Shown in pieces: positions 1 to 10,539 of a stretch of DNA of 64,000 nucleotides. This DNA comes from Adineta ricciae (Eukaryota; Rotifera; Eurotatoria; Adinetida; Adinetidae), in the NCBI GenBank assembly GCA_905250025.1, contig CAJNOJ010000278.1, positions 1-64,000 on the forward strand. The letters are read 5' to 3'. The translations under genes were made by a program, and so were the position numbers. Positions within the stretch are counted from its first letter, which is position 1. Each line of letters begins with the position of its first letter. The notes beneath the pieces were generated by a model that worked only from the letters and a program-made list of their open reading frames with translations, had not been told where the DNA came from and ran no database searches.

Positions 1-1232
1 GTGCCAATGTAAGACGATTAATAACAGAAAATGAAATTGTTGGTTCGAAAGACTATCACACTTATTTTCCTTTGGTATAACTTCTTCTGAGAGAATTAAA
101 AAAATAAAACAACTATTTCGTTTGTAACAAACGGTAAATATATCGAGTAACACTTATGTGAGAACGCGTTGAGTTCTATTACAGGGAACGATACTTTTCA
201 AATTCTTATCAAATAATTTAGTTTTTAGTTAAGAACTAATTAACTTCAATTGCTTACAAACTAGTGACATAGTCAAGAACAATTTAGGAGAAGAGGTGGT
301 ATTCCTTCTTGAACAATTTTCATGAATGATGAAAAATTTTTCTATGGAATCACACATATCAAGAAGTTGTTTCAGATAACAACGGATGCCAATTTCTTCA
401 ACTAGGATCCTGCGAAGTCAGGGTGTGGGTGAGGCTGAAAAATTTTATGCCTGGAACCGATAGAGTTTATCAAGTTGCGCCTAGAACCGCCGTTAGTCTT
501 GTTAGAACCTACACTGAATTGAATCGATTGAAGAAAAAGTCGAATCCTGCTCAAAGATCGTCTACGTACAAAGTTTTGGAAATTAGTTGTTTTGCGCTGT
601 GCAGAAGAGTTGATGGCAATTTTCGTACTTCCATCTCTATATCAAATATCTTTACATATTCTGGTAGAGAATTTGACGATGCATCTTTTGATACAAATCA
701 CTCAGTTAGACATTTGAGATTGCACAAACAAAATAAAAAAAGAATTGGGCCTCTTCTTGTGGATCAAAAATTATCTAAGTGTGCATGCGGAAAGCAACCG
801 AATCTCAATATTTGAATGCAAGTGTTTTTACATCTTTATCAGATGTACTTTTGGCCTGCACACATATCTAATGACTTAAAATAGGTTTACATGTACGGAA
901 AGAGAAACTCCATAAGCCAATTTTTGGAGATGACATACGCGTATTCAGCTCGACGTCGAGATTTTGAAATTCTGTGGAATGATCGTATATCGAAGAGTGT
1001 TTAGAAAGGCTTTCTCTCCACTATGGAGTAAGCACAACTGGTGTTCGTTAGCGATGGAGAGTACGGGTGAACAACCTGTGAGTACTCGTAAGAGCTATAC
1101 TAACGGGTGTCAAAGAATAAATGAGCCTCTCCGTATTTTCCATATATTTCACTCATATCTCAATGCATACGAAAAAGTTTTTTTTATCAAAAGATTCATC
1201 CTTGAACTCTCTACAAAATCTATATATTTTTA
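1..1232. other. No convincing gene
   Basis: I see no supported gene here. Two open frames (about 423-815 and 964-1245) lack ATG starts and recognisable motifs and read like chance openings. A short TGTGGG-like stretch (GGGTGTGGGTGAGG) sits at 421-434. Confidence 0.5.
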
Positions 1233-1505
1233 TTATCTTAAATAATCTCCATCATGTTGAGCCATACGATACAATCGATTCGTCCAAGAATTACAACTTT
1301 CAAACACAACATCTTTTCGAATTTTTTTCACAGCTTTTTTAAATTCTTGGATTAGTGTTGTTTTAGATGTCACTTTATTCCAATTTATGACCTTTACAAA
1401 TTCATCCCAAATACAGTAATCCAATGGGTTGAGATCAGGACTGTTGGGTAGCCAATGGTCTTTATCGATAAATGCTGGAAAATTGTCACGATCACTATCT
1501 TTTAT
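1233..1505 (-). pseudogene. Tc1/mariner transposase C-terminal fragment, inverted copy
   Basis: The minus strand encodes the last part of a Tc1/mariner-type transposase: the conserved SPDLNPLDY block (with a frame change or boundary near 1425-1440), then a basic C-terminal tail ending at a normal stop at 1233. It is an inverted copy of 1640-1800, and the two fragments point away from each other. The DNA-binding N-terminal half and terminal inverted repeats are missing, so it is a dead remnant. Near 1480-1505 it diverges from the other arm, so the two arms are related but not identical copies. Confidence 0.75.
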
Positions 1506-1800
1506 TTACATTAAAGAGGTGCTTCCTGTCGCACTTAAATATGGAAATTACGTCTTTGGAAATGACTGGACATACCAACAAGACGGTGCTAAACCCCATA
1601 CTCATCATTTAGCACAGCAATGGTGCCATGATAACTTTTCAGCATTTATCGATAAAGACCATTGGCTACCCAACAGTCCTGATCTCAACCCATTGGATTA
1701 CTGTATTTGGGATGAATTTGTAAAGGTCATAAATTGGAATAAAGTGACATCTAAAACAACACTAATCCAAGAATTTAAAAAAGCTGTGAAAAAAATTCGA
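1500..1800 (+). pseudogene. Tc1/mariner transposase fragment, DDE domain
   Basis: This plus-strand frame contains the second catalytic Asp block (QQDGAKPHTH) and the third (SPDLNPLD). I count 37 residues between the two Asp residues, which would fit a DD37D (maT-like) mariner; family placement by counting is tentative. The fragment lacks the N-terminal helix-turn-helix and first catalytic Asp and is cut by the N at 1801. With the fragment at 1233-1505 it forms an imperfect inverted repeat with arms of about 150 bp. Confidence 0.8.
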
Positions 1801-1801
1801 N

Positions 1802-1873
<72 letters not shown>

Positions 1874-1906
1874 GGGGGTGGGGGGGGGGGGGGTGGGGTG
1901 GGGGGT

Positions 1907-1948
<42 letters not shown>
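1801..1948. other. N followed by an almost pure poly-G run (likely assembly artefact)
   Basis: One N is followed by about 147 bases that are nearly all G with a few T. The next bases (CGATTTCAGCTCTTAAGCGCC) contain a GGGCGAT...GCGCCCCCCTCC hairpin resembling the core of the hAT-type MITE at 57711-57808. The run may be an expanded, unresolved G-rich arm of such an element, or no-signal G calls from two-colour sequencing after a hairpin. It should not be translated as a glycine-rich protein. Confidence 0.7.
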
Positions 1949-3235
1949 CGATTTCAGCTCTTAAGCGCCCCCCTCCTTTGTTATTTTTAGGACTCGCTGG
2001 TCTGATTATGATTGATTCTCAATTATACGCTGAAATGATGATGATCATACGAATTGTTGATTTGGCGTACGGATTATTCATAAAAGGATTCTTTTCATAG
2101 CAAATGCCACGACAGAAAAGTCGTTGAAAATGGTAAGAGGAAGAAATTTAGAAATAGAATCAAACGCCAGGTTTGCCAAGCATTAGTCTGCAAATAGAGT
2201 GCCGTTGGAGTACAATATTTTTAAAATAGGATACAGAAGTTTTTTGTTGAAAAGAAAAGCTTTGCTCCGAAAAACTGCTTATATAATCTTTTTTCTAAAA
2301 GTAACAAAACAGTTTTACTGTTTCATTAGCTTTTGACTATGACGAGCATCGATAAGGTTGTATTTGCATCTATGCCTATACATATCTCGTAGGACATACC
2401 GAGAATCCTCTATTCCGACTTAAAAGTATTCGTTAAAAACTGTTACTTCCGATTCGATTTCCATCCCATTTGCACAAGTGATTGGATATTCATTTTCTGG
2501 GTGACCTATTCTCAGTAATTGTAAGTATTTCGATCTTTTTATACATTCCTCATCGAATGATTTGTGTTTGCTAAAGAAAATTCAGGATTTCTAACAACGA
2601 ACTAAATAGATATATGATATGACGCTCTAAGACGAGGTACACTCCGCAGTTCTTCAGATTTTCAAAAATCTCATCTAAGAATACAGTTGGGTTAAGTTTT
2701 TATTTTCAACTGATGCTAATCAGGCCGACATAAATATAATTCATAATTTATATCATATACATTTACTCTCACATATGAAAAGTTGACTTTCCGCTGCGTA
2801 TCAACTTAATGTTGCCATATGGAAACATATGGAAGCAGAATGTTGAATAAAAATTTAGTCGCTGTATCACGTCATAGAGCGTAATTTTGTTCAAACATAT
2901 ATTTTCAATACGATTTCAATGATGCAATTTAGAATTTGGATCGAGAGTTTTGCTCTTCTTAAGCGACTCTCAAACGAAAACAAAACGCATCTTTAGTGAA
3001 AAACTAACACCAACTGCATCGAGACAAGCAGATATTTGTTTTCATCGTTGTCAGAAGTGCTGAATAAACCACAATGCACTTTTCTGACTTAACCCCGTTG
3101 TCAACTAAAATAAATTGAGTATTTTATCAAATGCGTCGTATTTCTCAACATATTGCACAAACAAAACAATAAAACAGCATTTCCATCCGATATGACACGC
3201 GATTCATTTCATATCGTCAGTGAAAAAACTCAACG
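1949..3235. other. Non-coding interval before the three-paralogue cluster
   Basis: No supported gene. The 5' end is C-rich (GCGCCCCCCTCC) and probably belongs to a MITE arm. An imperfect palindrome lies near 2783-2812 (AAGTTGACTTTCC ... GTATCAACTT). The rest is AT-rich spacer and the presumed promoter of the next gene. Confidence 0.5.
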
Positions 3236-4573
3236 ATGACCAATCCATTGCGAAATGTTCGTGAATATCTATGGAAATTGAATTTGTTCGAAGTCGAACT
3301 CCATGACGAACAAAACAAGAGAACTGAGATTTTCTCAACTAGAATTTATCTGCCTACTCTTCTTCTCACATTATCACTATATATTCTATATTTATCATTA
3401 TCATCTACCACAACTGTTCTTATAATGCGTAAACCAACTCAAAAGGAATTTGAACAATTACAACTGAAATATTCACCGAATCTAAACTGTCCGTGTCAAT
3501 ATTTATCGATTCCGTATAAAGAATTTCTTAACATTAAAGTAGAATATTATGAAATTTGTTCATCTGATTTTGTGACTCAGCAATGGATTGATTACCTGTT
3601 TGATGATATTGCTAGTTATTTGCATCCACTTGATTTTCGTCGTAGTGCACCATTTAAGTTTCAACTTCTTCGAACATTATGTCAACAATCACAACAAGTT
3701 ATTGAGAATAATCTGAACGAATTTTATTCTAATCATTTGATTTCCAAAGAGCCAATTTTGGTAGAAGAATTTCTTAATCAAGTCAACAATACCGTTGAAT
3801 TATTTCAACGAAGAACAATTTCCTTATTTGAAAATCTCATCAAACTAATTCAACAAATAATCAGTGCCAATGAGTTATTATCAGCAATTGAAACGCGTTT
3901 TGTAAGAAAACCTAAAAAAAATTCTACCTCTTTTCAACGTATCTGTTATGACGATACAACAAATGGGCCAATCTATTTAGAGTGTCATAATAATGAAGAC
4001 AACATTGTGTTATCCGAAGGTATCTACCTAGATATAATTGAATATAATTATTCTGAATGTCATTCGCTAAAAAATGGCAAAAAGAAATTAAATTCACATA
4101 GATCGAAAAACGTTCCTGATTTGACAATACCTGGAATGGTTGCCGGTTGTTTACCAATAGAATCATTGATGCATTCAACATTGGAATGTTTATTTGAACC
4201 CTTATGTTTATATAAAATAGACGTCATTTTTAACACCCCATCCATTTCAATGAGTAATTTCTCGATTTTGAAAGAAGATCTCTCAACAAAATATACAAAA
4301 GTTCAAAAATTAACCAAGAAATTATTTGTCAAACAATGGATTATTGATAAATCATATGAGAGATATTTCAATTACTGTCGTCCGTTGTTTTGTCAATATA
4401 CAGACGAGCAAAGAAATAGTTTTGTTCATATTTTCACAAAAACTGTTAGTTTATTCGGTGGATTGAAATTATTTCTTCCATTGATCGTATTACATCTTGT
4501 CACATATATTCGAAACAAACAGCAGCAACGCCATTCGAACGATACTGACAACAATGTTGCTGGAAGTAAGTAA
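3236..4573 (+). CDS. Unrecognised two-pass membrane protein, paralogue 1 of 3
   Basis: A 445-residue single-exon protein starting at an ATG in a CAACGATGA context. It has about 37 N-terminal residues, a hydrophobic segment at about 38-58, a long Cys-containing region and a second hydrophobic segment at about 403-428 followed by a basic tail. Shared landmarks with the next two genes are STR-Y before the first helix, CPC near residue 85, CSS-F near 108-112, a late Cys pair (CRPLFC) and a final GG/SG/GC-L helix. Short tails, two helices and a Cys-rich loop recall DEG/ENaC channels, but the family's GxS pore motif is not visible, so I do not assign it. Part of a tandem array; a relic lies at 61838-62270. 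Confidence 0.85.
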   Translation: MTNPLRNVREYLWKLNLFEVELHDEQNKRTEIFSTRIYLPTLLLTLSLYILYLSLSSTTTVLIMRKPTQKEFEQLQLKYSPNLNCPCQYLSIPYKEFLNIKVEYYEICSSDFVTQQWIDYLFDDIASYLHPLDFRRSAPFKFQLLRTLCQQSQQVIENNLNEFYSNHLISKEPILVEEFLNQVNNTVELFQRRTISLFENLIKLIQQIISANELLSAIETRFVRKPKKNSTSFQRICYDDTTNGPIYLECHNNEDNIVLSEGIYLDIIEYNYSECHSLKNGKKKLNSHRSKNVPDLTIPGMVAGCLPIESLMHSTLECLFEPLCLYKIDVIFNTPSISMSNFSILKEDLSTKYTKVQKLTKKLFVKQWIIDKSYERYFNYCRPLFCQYTDEQRNSFVHIFTKTVSLFGGLKLFLPLIVLHLVTYIRNKQQQRHSNDTDNNVAGSK

Positions 4574-5024
4574 TTGATAAAAGTATCCTCTCTTTAGGTA
4601 CTATATCACAAGAGAAAATAAATGTACTGTCCGATCTATTGCATAAAGAGCAGATTTCCAAACTCTCATACGAATAGGTTTTTTAAAACCTGCTCTTGTG
4701 TAAACTACTGTCTGTTCTATGCATTATACAAGTTTTCTGTGATAAAAACAAGTCGTTTATTTTGATTTGCAATAGATGCACTGAGTAACGAACGGAGCTC
4801 CCAATTCACAAATTATAACCGTAGTTCGAAACGCCAGAACTCAGATTAATGGTTAGAATTCGAGTTCTAACCATTGCAACCATTCGAGAAAAGTTTTAAC
4901 TCCAACATCCAAACGCATATTCTTCTGTCGAATCGCGTTTCGTAGAAAGAATATTTATTCTTCAGTGGATTTCCTTTTGTTTTCAGTATCAATAGGAATC
5001 CGTTTATCTGCATTGCTACAAACG

Positions 5025-6236
5025 ATGAAGCAGCTTATTACGACAATAAATATATTCAACAGTTATTCAGCAGATGAACATAGACAAAAAGGTGAAATTT
5101 TATCAACAAGAATTTATGTATTTGTATTAATCACAATCGTGATTGTTTTGACATTTTATATATCATCTGAAAAAGAAATGAAAACACAACGTGTTGAGTA
5201 TCCGACACGAACTCAGTTTGAAGAATTGCAAAACAATTCCTTTCAACATCTTGGATGTCCTTGTACACAAATCTCAACAAAGTACTCTGAATTTGTTCAA
5301 TTTCGTCCAACGTATCATCAGATATGTTCAAGTGTGTTCGTTTCACCGTTATGGATGAATTGGAGAGGCATCTGGCAAGAGATGGAACCTTGTACCTACT
5401 CGGATTTTTATAACGAAGCAGGGAGTTTTTTTTTTCTTCTATCAACATATTGTCAATCAGCACAAGAAACAATATTCAATGAATTAGAGCAATTTTATGT
5501 CATGGAATATACAACGTCTGGAGTCATTCCAGGCAAAAAGTTTAATGGCGAAATCACATCGTTTATAGAAAATTTCAAACTGAAAATACAAAAAACATTT
5601 AAAATCAAATTAAACATCATTCGAAATGTTATTTTCGATAATCAGTTCTTATCTAAGTTGGAATTGAATGTTGATCACTTTTTTGAAATTGATGAAACTG
5701 AACTCTTTGGATTCATTCCGAAGTCTTATGATAACTGCACATGTGCAACTGATTTAACATGTCATGGAACCATGTTTTTCTGTCGTAATAACAATTTCAC
5801 TTATGTACCGAACCTTTCTATTGGTTGTTATATAGTGGATTCATTGTTGTTATCAACAACTACATGCTTTTACGATCAGAACTGTATAAATATAATCAAG
5901 AGTTTTATGAACTCCGACACGGAACTCTATAAAAAGTTACATCCATTGATATTTCATGAAGAAAGTCAATATCCCACTGATATGACCATAGAAATGTTGG
6001 TTGATAATCTATTTATTGAAAAATGGAATGATTCTTATGATTATGATAATTATTATAATTCTTGTAAACCATCATTTTGCTCTTATAAAATCGAACAACA
6101 ATCTGGTATTATATATATACTAGCAAAATTAGTTAGTATATATAGTGGATTGACAATTATTTTACGATTTTTAATACCAAATATTGTTCGTTTAATTAGA
6201 AGAAAAGGAGAAGAGTCAAGAGGTATGAGATTATAG
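5025..6236 (+). CDS. Unrecognised two-pass membrane protein, paralogue 2 of 3
   Basis: The same family as the gene at 3236. I choose the ATG at 5025, giving 403 residues and an N-terminus that aligns with paralogue 1; the frame is open further upstream without an ATG. A TTTTGTTTTCAG sequence ending near 4984 could be a 3' splice site for a different 5' exon. Visible are the ILSTRIY motif, first helix, CPC block, ICSSVFVS, two Cys clusters (CTCATDLTCHG; CKPSFC) and the last helix with a basic tail (RLIRRKGEE). Predicted surface or channel-like protein; function unknown. Confidence 0.8.
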   Translation: MKQLITTINIFNSYSADEHRQKGEILSTRIYVFVLITIVIVLTFYISSEKEMKTQRVEYPTRTQFEELQNNSFQHLGCPCTQISTKYSEFVQFRPTYHQICSSVFVSPLWMNWRGIWQEMEPCTYSDFYNEAGSFFFLLSTYCQSAQETIFNELEQFYVMEYTTSGVIPGKKFNGEITSFIENFKLKIQKTFKIKLNIIRNVIFDNQFLSKLELNVDHFFEIDETELFGFIPKSYDNCTCATDLTCHGTMFFCRNNNFTYVPNLSIGCYIVDSLLLSTTTCFYDQNCINIIKSFMNSDTELYKKLHPLIFHEESQYPTDMTIEMLVDNLFIEKWNDSYDYDNYYNSCKPSFCSYKIEQQSGIIYILAKLVSIYSGLTIILRFLIPNIVRLIRRKGEESRGMRL

Positions 6237-6414
6237 ATACAGAACTGCGCAGTTAGGAATTCTACTGCTATACAGACTAAAGATAATCGATATTTCACTA
6301 CCGTAAACGTCAGGAGAGAAATGGAATTTTAACTCTACACGAGAGATTAGAATGAAAAATTTTTACTGGTTTCCTTTAGGATGGTACGTATAATTTGAAC
6401 ACTTTTCTTTTTAG

Positions 6415-7670
6415 TGGAGTCATTATTCAATCGATTGCATCTTCTTTTCCAATCGTGTAAAAACGAATTAGTCCAATGGAATTTATTTCCAAATCAAACA
6501 GCCGCTCGTAATTCATTACAAAAACAAATCTTAAGCACATGGACGTATTTAATCACTTTCACCATTATCTTATCTATTTGTATTTTATACACATCTCTGA
6601 AAAACAATCTGATCAATGTGAAACTCTCATTAACAAATTTAAAACAATATGAACAACTATACGTTCGATATCCAGATACTTTGAATTGCCCATGTAATGA
6701 AATCTCAATAAAATATAGAGAACTTGTTGAATTGATACCGTCCTATCATGAAGTCTGTTCATCGGTTTTTGTTAGTGACGAATGGATTCGTTATTTATAT
6801 ATTGTTGATGTCGCAAATTATCAGGATTTTAGTGGAATGGTGTCGTTTCAGTTTAAATTGCTTAAGTCATTATGTCGATTATTACAAGAAACAGTTAGTT
6901 CGAGTTTGATGCAATTTTATTCAACATCATGGGTTAACAATCAATTAATTTCAAGAGATTCATTCCGAAAGCGAGTTGACAACACCGTAGAGATATTCCA
7001 AAAATCAACAAAAGAAACATTTAAACAAGTTTTTCGTATGACTCGTGAAATTCTTCATGGAAATGCTATTTTAACAACTTATCACTCAAACTGGGGATAT
7101 ATTGTTTTCAGCGAAAATCCCGAGGAAATATATTATTTAATACCAATGAAATACAATAATGATTCATGTACATGTGCAACTTCGTTACAGTGTGTAGAAC
7201 CGTCTACACTTGTTAGCATACCTGTCGATGGTTTCTTTTTTGGCTGTTATCCGGTTGAAGCTATGCTACACTCTTCACTAGAATGTTTATATAATAAAAT
7301 ATGTGTGGATTTAATTCTATCAGTTATTCCCCAGACTTCCATAGAGATCACAATAGACGTTTTACAATCGAAACCTAAATATGGTATCAATGAAACTGTT
7401 CAACGTATGATTGACCGATTATTTGTTGATGATTGGAGTATCAATCGTTTTTATGAAAATTATTCTGACAAATGTCACCCAACGGAATGTACCTATTCAT
7501 TTGTACAAAATTTTGATATACTCCATATTGTAACAACTATTCTTGACCTTTATGGATGTCTAACAATACTTTTAAGTCTCTTCATTCCATTTATCATTGA
7601 TATTATCTTTCGAATGCATTACAAAAGAATAGAAATGGTTATTACACCAGATACACAATTACAAGATTAA
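6415..7670 (+). CDS. Unrecognised two-pass membrane protein, paralogue 3 of 3 (5' exon unresolved)
   Basis: Third tandem paralogue, about 418 residues in the visible exon. The frame begins at a strong 3' splice site (CTTTTCTTTTTAG, AG at 6413-6414) and has no early ATG, so the start codon must lie in an upstream exon. ATG at 6381 joined through GTATAA would restore the frame but needs a 27-nt intron, which I consider too short. Shared motifs are ILSTWTY, CPCNEIS, VCSSVFVS, CTCATSLQC, CHPTEC and the terminal helix. Its ectodomain is more diverged than that of paralogues 1 and 2. Confidence 0.75.
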
Positions 7671-8321
7671 GTTCGTTACTTAACCGCCAACTTCAACATT
7701 TGCTTATTTCATCGTCCATGCTTTTTGTCTGTTCGTCTCTTTTCCTTGAAATAATACAATGACGTTGGTCTGAAAACTCGCTTAGCGCTTTCTCATAGAA
7801 ACCTGTTTTTAACTTTCAGTCATCTACTATATTGTTGTCAATCTAAAATGGCCAATCTAATTGGAATAACTACCTACGATTTCAAAATTGAACAGAGTTT
7901 TGAGTAACTTGACACGTCATTAATGAATGTGGCCCTACAGGCGATAGGCGAATAGAAGACGATGAAGCTCTCAAACCTAGAGAAGATACAACGCAACGGT
8001 TCGTTGAAACTATTCACTTCCTATATTCAAAAATCTAATGGAAAACTTGGAATTGTGGTAATTCAACTTAAATTCAAACTTCCATAGATCATATTAGAAT
8101 AATTTTGACTTCATTACACTTTCCCCTATCTCGAGTGTTGAAAACCGCAGATCGATCATTGCTTTCATCTTCGGGCTACTCAAAGACACTCGCGCTTTCA
8201 TTTTATTCTGCTATAAATATAAAGTTAGATAACTATTTTAGCTGAATCTTATTGCAGAAAAAAATCGTATGTCCATGTTGATTTACTCTTCGATAAACCT
8301 TTTTAATATTTTTTTCTTGAG

Positions 8322-8340
8322 GGTGGGTGTGGGTGTGCAA
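8322..8340 (+). repeat. Interstitial telomere-like tract (TGTGGG-type)
   Basis: The stretch reads GGGTGGGTGTGGGTGTG. TGTGGG is the telomere unit reported for bdelloid rotifers; the match here is short and imperfect. A tract in the opposite orientation lies at 8541-8560, about 200 bp away, with repeat R1 between them. Confidence 0.5.
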
Positions 8341-8403
8341 GCTGTCATGACTAGTTTCGTCTTTGCTAGAGACTTATCAAATGGCATCTATTCACAAGTA
8401 ACG

Positions 8404-8494
8404 GAGTAGCTGCCTAATTCGACTTATAATATAAGTGACCAATTCCTAGCACCCTCAGGAATAGAAATAGATTTAGTTTTACTTATACATATAT
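8404..8494 (+). repeat. Interspersed repeat R1, copy 1
   Basis: About 90 bp starting GAGTAGCTGCCTAATTCGAC. A near-identical copy is at 58049-58139, a shorter one at 31056-31087, and the 3' part recurs at 58415-58454. Two of the copies lie close to telomere-like C/A-rich tracts. No coding potential or clear terminal repeats seen. Confidence 0.7.
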
Positions 8495-8540
8495 ACCATC
8501 GCCAACACTCACCGCAGCACCCTCAATCGAGATATATTCG

Positions 8541-8560
8541 TGTCCACACCCACCCACACC
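8541..8560 (-). repeat. Interstitial telomere-like tract, reverse orientation
   Basis: The plus strand reads CCACACCCACCCACACC, the reverse complement of TGTGGG-type units. With 8322-8340 it forms an inverted pair around R1. Confidence 0.5.
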
Positions 8561-9696
8561 ATCTTTGTGCTACTGTGACTGTTTAAGACAACACCTGACA
8601 AGCGAAACATTATTTTGAATGATTGCTATCAGATGATATTCGTATAGTATACCTGTTTATAAAAGTGTGTGATTTCATGAATATGCTGATGACTATGGAG
8701 ATTCAGTGATCGGACGTCAGTCAGCTATTACATTTTGCTCTAGATATTGCCGCTTAAAACATTATCGTCTAAAAAATTTATCCTTTGTCACAAAGACGCG
8801 CGAGAAAATGTTCATGAAAGAACTAACACCGAATTCATGATCCTCGATCTCGATTACCCTTCGGTCAACCCTTACTACTATGAACTAGTATTAGGAAATA
8901 TTGGAAGAAAAATGAACGAACGAACGAACATCAACTCGGTTTTTCGGTGATATCAGCTCGACGTACTGCTCTCCTCCTTTCAGTAGAGAGAATAAACAGA
9001 ATGTTCATAGTAAAATATGTGCGGATGTAAACGTTTAACAGCAATAGATACCCACACGCTCAAGATGACTCATTTTTATGCTCTTTTCTTCAATGGGTTC
9101 AGTGGTGAGGTATAAACTTTGTTCAATGCGTTTCTGAGCATTCTGCATTGAACAGTTGTTAAGGAAATGGAACAGTAAATTTCCAGTGACATATCTATTT
9201 ATAGATTAGTTTGTACTCTATACGAATGGACCATAGAAATACAACCGATGACACCGTGCATCTCGCAAGAGTATGGCTGCGATTGTCTCTGCACCACAGC
9301 TGCATTTACTCGAACTGAAATGATTTTATGAAGATATCTGAGCTAATCAGTAGATTTATATCATGTAATAATCTAATTGAAATGAATCCTCTCGTGGCGA
9401 ACTCTACTGCCGATCTATAGAAAAAAACTACCTAGTTCTTAGTATTTATATTAGAAGTCATTTACTGGAATAATCTTCCATTTTTAAAAATAAAAAGAAT
9501 CATTTCTAGTGTTTTCTTATTATTGGTGCGTCCATAAAATATCTCTAAGTCATTATTTGGACGTGTTAAAAAAGTATGCATTTCGCCATACGAGATAACC
9601 TTTAAAGAATAGCTTCTCGCATGTTTTTCGTCTTATCTTGCTCGAAATAACTTTTCATAATAGATCTGACACATCAAACAAAACTATTGAATAAAT

Positions 9697-10539
9697 ATGA
9701 ATTATCCATTATTTGTTGAATCAAATCATACAGCAATTTATAAAGCATGTCGTCCGGGATATCCGAAAGAACTTTATAATCGAATATTGCAATTTTATTT
9801 CAATAGAACCGATACTGATGAAATTAATCAAAAAATTCCATTAGCCGTCGATATTGCTTGTGGTAGTGGACAAGCTACAGTTGATTTAAGTTCTTATTGT
9901 CATCATGTAATTGGTATTGATGGTAGTGAAAATCAACTGAAACAAGCATCATTCAAAGATAATATCGAATATCATTGTTCGAATGCAGAAAATTTAACAT
10001 TTCTGCCATCAAATTCAGTTGATCTTGTAACGGTAGCAACAGCATTACATTGGTTTGATATTGAAACGTTTTTTCAACAAGTTGATCGTATTCTAGAACC
10101 AAATAGCGGTGTTTTAAGTATTTGGGGCACTGGTATGCCATCATTAAATAATTTGAAGGCCAATGAAATACTAAATAACTTTTGTCAAAATGATCTTAAT
10201 AATTGTTGGAGTGATCGAGCATATTTAGTGGTAAATCAATATGAATCTATACTTGATAAATTTCCATATCAACAAACAAGAACCAAACATATTATTAAGT
10301 ATCAACGAGAAATGTCTGTTCTTGAATTTGTCAATTTTATTGAAACATGGAGCCCATGTCAAAAATATCGGGAAATTTATGGAGGTGATAAATTAAAAGA
10401 ATTATTAAAAATGTTTATGAATAATTTGGTCCAATGTTATAATGAATCAACAGATGATATCGACAAAACTACTGATAATCAAATGATCATTGTTGAATGG
10501 ATAATACATTTACATTTAATGAAAAAAAACAATCGATAA
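9697..10539 (+). CDS. SAM-dependent class I methyltransferase (TMT1/CRG1-like), copy A
   Basis: A 280-residue single-exon protein. Motif I, the SAM-binding glycine loop, is VDIACGSGQATVDLS (about 49-63). An acidic strand end follows in VIGIDGSENQLKQA, and VDLVTVATALHWFD (about 108-121) is the post-II block. The ALHWFD signature is typical of the Methyltransf_11 group that includes yeast trans-aconitate methyltransferase and Crg1, which methylate small carboxylates or lipids. The actual substrate is unknown. Likely cytosolic: no signal peptide or helix seen. The copy in segment B differs at about 14 residues by eye. Confidence 0.85.
   Translation: MNYPLFVESNHTAIYKACRPGYPKELYNRILQFYFNRTDTDEINQKIPLAVDIACGSGQATVDLSSYCHHVIGIDGSENQLKQASFKDNIEYHCSNAENLTFLPSNSVDLVTVATALHWFDIETFFQQVDRILEPNSGVLSIWGTGMPSLNNLKANEILNNFCQNDLNNCWSDRAYLVVNQYESILDKFPYQQTRTKHIIKYQREMSVLEFVNFIETWSPCQKYREIYGGDKLKELLKMFMNNLVQCYNESTDDIDKTTDNQMIIVEWIIHLHLMKKNNR

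Larger units (their letters stand above)
7671..9124. other. Non-coding interval with repeat R1 and telomere-like tracts
   Basis: No supported gene. It contains the R1 repeat (8404-8494) and two telomere-like tracts in opposite orientation (annotated separately). A small open frame at 8747-8950 has no recognisable product. The interval ends where segment A begins to match segment B. Confidence 0.5.

Noticed and set aside
423-815. 130-codon open frame near the left end
   Set aside because: Starts at GTG, no domain, composition not protein-like; no splice logic found.
1802-1948. Poly-G as a true telomere or regulatory G-quadruplex
   Set aside because: Adjacent N, near-pure G composition and lack of TGTGGG periodicity favour an artefact.
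1429-2100. Open frame crossing the poly-G run as a glycine-rich protein
   Set aside because: The first part is antisense to a transposase arm, then transposase, then N and poly-G; the product is an artefact.
6388-6414. 27-nt intron giving paralogue 3 an ATG at 6381
   Set aside because: It keeps the frame, but all other introns placed here are 50 nt or longer; left as unresolved start.
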